A stretch of 64,000 nt of DNA from assembly GCA_015227615.1 (NCBI GenBank), contig JAALGZ010000044.1, positions 235,123 to 299,122 on the forward strand, written 5' to 3'. Under the pieces are notes generated by a model that made no database searches, was not told the DNA's origin, and worked only from the letters and a program-made list of their open reading frames with translations. Both the position numbers and the translations under genes were made by a program. Positions 63,341 to 64,000 of the stretch are shown here, piece by piece; the first letter of the stretch is position 1, and every line of letters starts with the position of its first letter. The stretch comes from Labyrinthula sp. Ha (lineage: Eukaryota; Sar; Bigyra; Labyrinthulida; Labyrinthulaceae).

Positions 63341-64000
63341 GGGTTAGGGTTAGGGTTTGGGTTAGGGTTAGGGTTAGAGGTTAGGGTTAGGGTTAGGGTT
63401 AGGGTTAGGGTTAGGGTTAGGGTTAGGGTTAGGGTTAGGGTTAGGGTTAGGGTTAGGGTTAGGGTTAGGGTTAGGGTTAGGGTTAGGGTTAGGGTTAGGG
63501 TTAGGGTTAGGGTTAGGGTTAGGGTTAGGGTTAGGGTTCGGGTTAGGGTTAGGGTTAGGGTTAGGGTTAGGGTTAGGGTTAGGGTTAGGGTTAGGGTTAG
63601 GGTTAGGGTTAGGGTTAGGGTTAGGGTTAGGGTTAGGTTAGGGTTAGGGTTAGGGTTAGGGTTAGGGTTAGGGTTAGGGTTAGGGTTAGGGTTAGGGTTA
63701 GGGTTAGGGTTAGGGTTAGGGTTAGGGTTAGGGTTAGGGGTTAGGGTTAGGGTTAGGGTTAGGGTTAGGGTTAGGGTTAGGGTTAGGGTTAGGGTTAGGG
63801 TTAGGGTTAGGGTTAGGGTTAGGGTTAGGGGTTAGGGTTAGGGTTAGGGTTAGGGTTAGGGTTAGGGTTAGGGTTAGGGTTAGGGTTAGGGTTAGGGTTA
63901 GGGTTAGGGTTAGGGTTAGGGTTAGGGTTAAGGTTAGGGTTAGGGTTAGGGTTAGGGTTAGGGTTAGGGTTAGGGTTAGGGTTAGGGTTAGGGTTAGGGT
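63341..64000 (+). repeat. Telomere, (TTAGGG)n
   Basis: About 110 repeats with the G-rich strand 5'-3' toward the window end, identifying a right chromosome end. Occasional variants: GGGTTTGGG (~63353), GGTTAGAGG (~63376), GGGTTCGGG (~63538), a lost G (~63635), GGGG units (~63738, ~63828) and GGGTTAAGG (~63929). Variants are most frequent near the satellite junction. Confidence 0.98.

Noticed and set aside
62684-63384. Repeat-protein gene in the satellite
   Set aside because: Open only because unit lengths are multiples of three; it runs into the telomere and has no leader before it.
1-64000. Alternative genetic code (stops inside copia, RING-LON and 47.4-kb frames)
   Set aside because: Well-identified intact genes end in TAA (PEPCK, EMG1, Tim44), TAG (NDUFS5) and TGA (phosphatase), and their frames contain no internal stops.
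62684-64000. CRISPR-like array
   Set aside because: The repeats are contiguous satellite and telomere units without unique spacers, in a eukaryote.
1-64000. tRNA and rRNA genes
   Set aside because: I looked for B-box-like GGTTCGANTCC and cloverleaf arms and for conserved rRNA segments and saw none; a covariance scan would be decisive.

Overview
This window is the right-hand end of a linear chromosome from an AT-rich microbial eukaryote. The last ~660 bases are a (TTAGGG)n telomere array with the G-rich strand running to the window end. Introns, mitochondrial presequences, two complex I subunits, a Tim44-type import factor, an LRR-Roc-COR GTPase and Ty1/copia and Crypton-type elements all point to a protist with respiring mitochondria. 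The exact lineage cannot be fixed from the sequence. The Crypton-like tyrosine recombinase resembles those I know from oomycetes and relatives, but that is weak evidence. Genuine genes end in TAA, TAG and TGA, so the standard code is used.

Genes sit in short, extremely compact islands separated by long AT-rich deserts. Island 1 (0.6-4.6 kb): an ACP6-like histidine acid phosphatase, the ribosome-biogenesis methyltransferase EMG1/NEP1, and a convergent MICAL-type FAD monooxygenase. Island 2 (14.5-17.2 kb): ATP-type PEP carboxykinase with a presequence-like N-terminus, NDUFA13, NDUFS5 and a small helical protein. Island 3 (24.8-29.9 kb): a 36-residue membrane ORF, Tim44, a decayed Roco fragment, and an LRR-Roc-COR gene whose N-terminal LRR exons are joined by eight tiny introns. 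Single orphan genes lie at 39.4-41.4 and 47.4-48.0 kb. Island 4 (53.5-55.4 kb): an acetyl-CoA acetyltransferase convergent with a dsRNA-binding-domain protein.

Introns are very short (mostly 28-37 nt, GT...T-rich...AG). In both convergent gene pairs the two stop codons directly abut (TAA then TTA), leaving no intergenic base. A TTTTGGG(C/T)AATT motif recurs beside several gene starts, and most start codons follow a CA/A-rich leader.

Mobile DNA: a decayed non-LTR retrotransposon (10.8-14.2 kb); a Ty1/copia element with all domains but several stops (19.7-23.7 kb); a 3.7 kb Crypton-like element (49.2-53.0 kb) with 27-bp near-identical end repeats, an 18-bp perfect inverted repeat and a second decayed ORF; and a truncated copia element (58.9-61.6 kb). 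The subtelomere then holds diverged repeats, a small basic/acidic protein gene, and a 24/30-nt satellite in a 279-bp higher-order repeat that runs into the telomere. The deserts at 4.7-10.4, 30.5-39.3, 41.4-47.3 and 55.4-58.0 kb contain only short repeats or relics that I can recognise.
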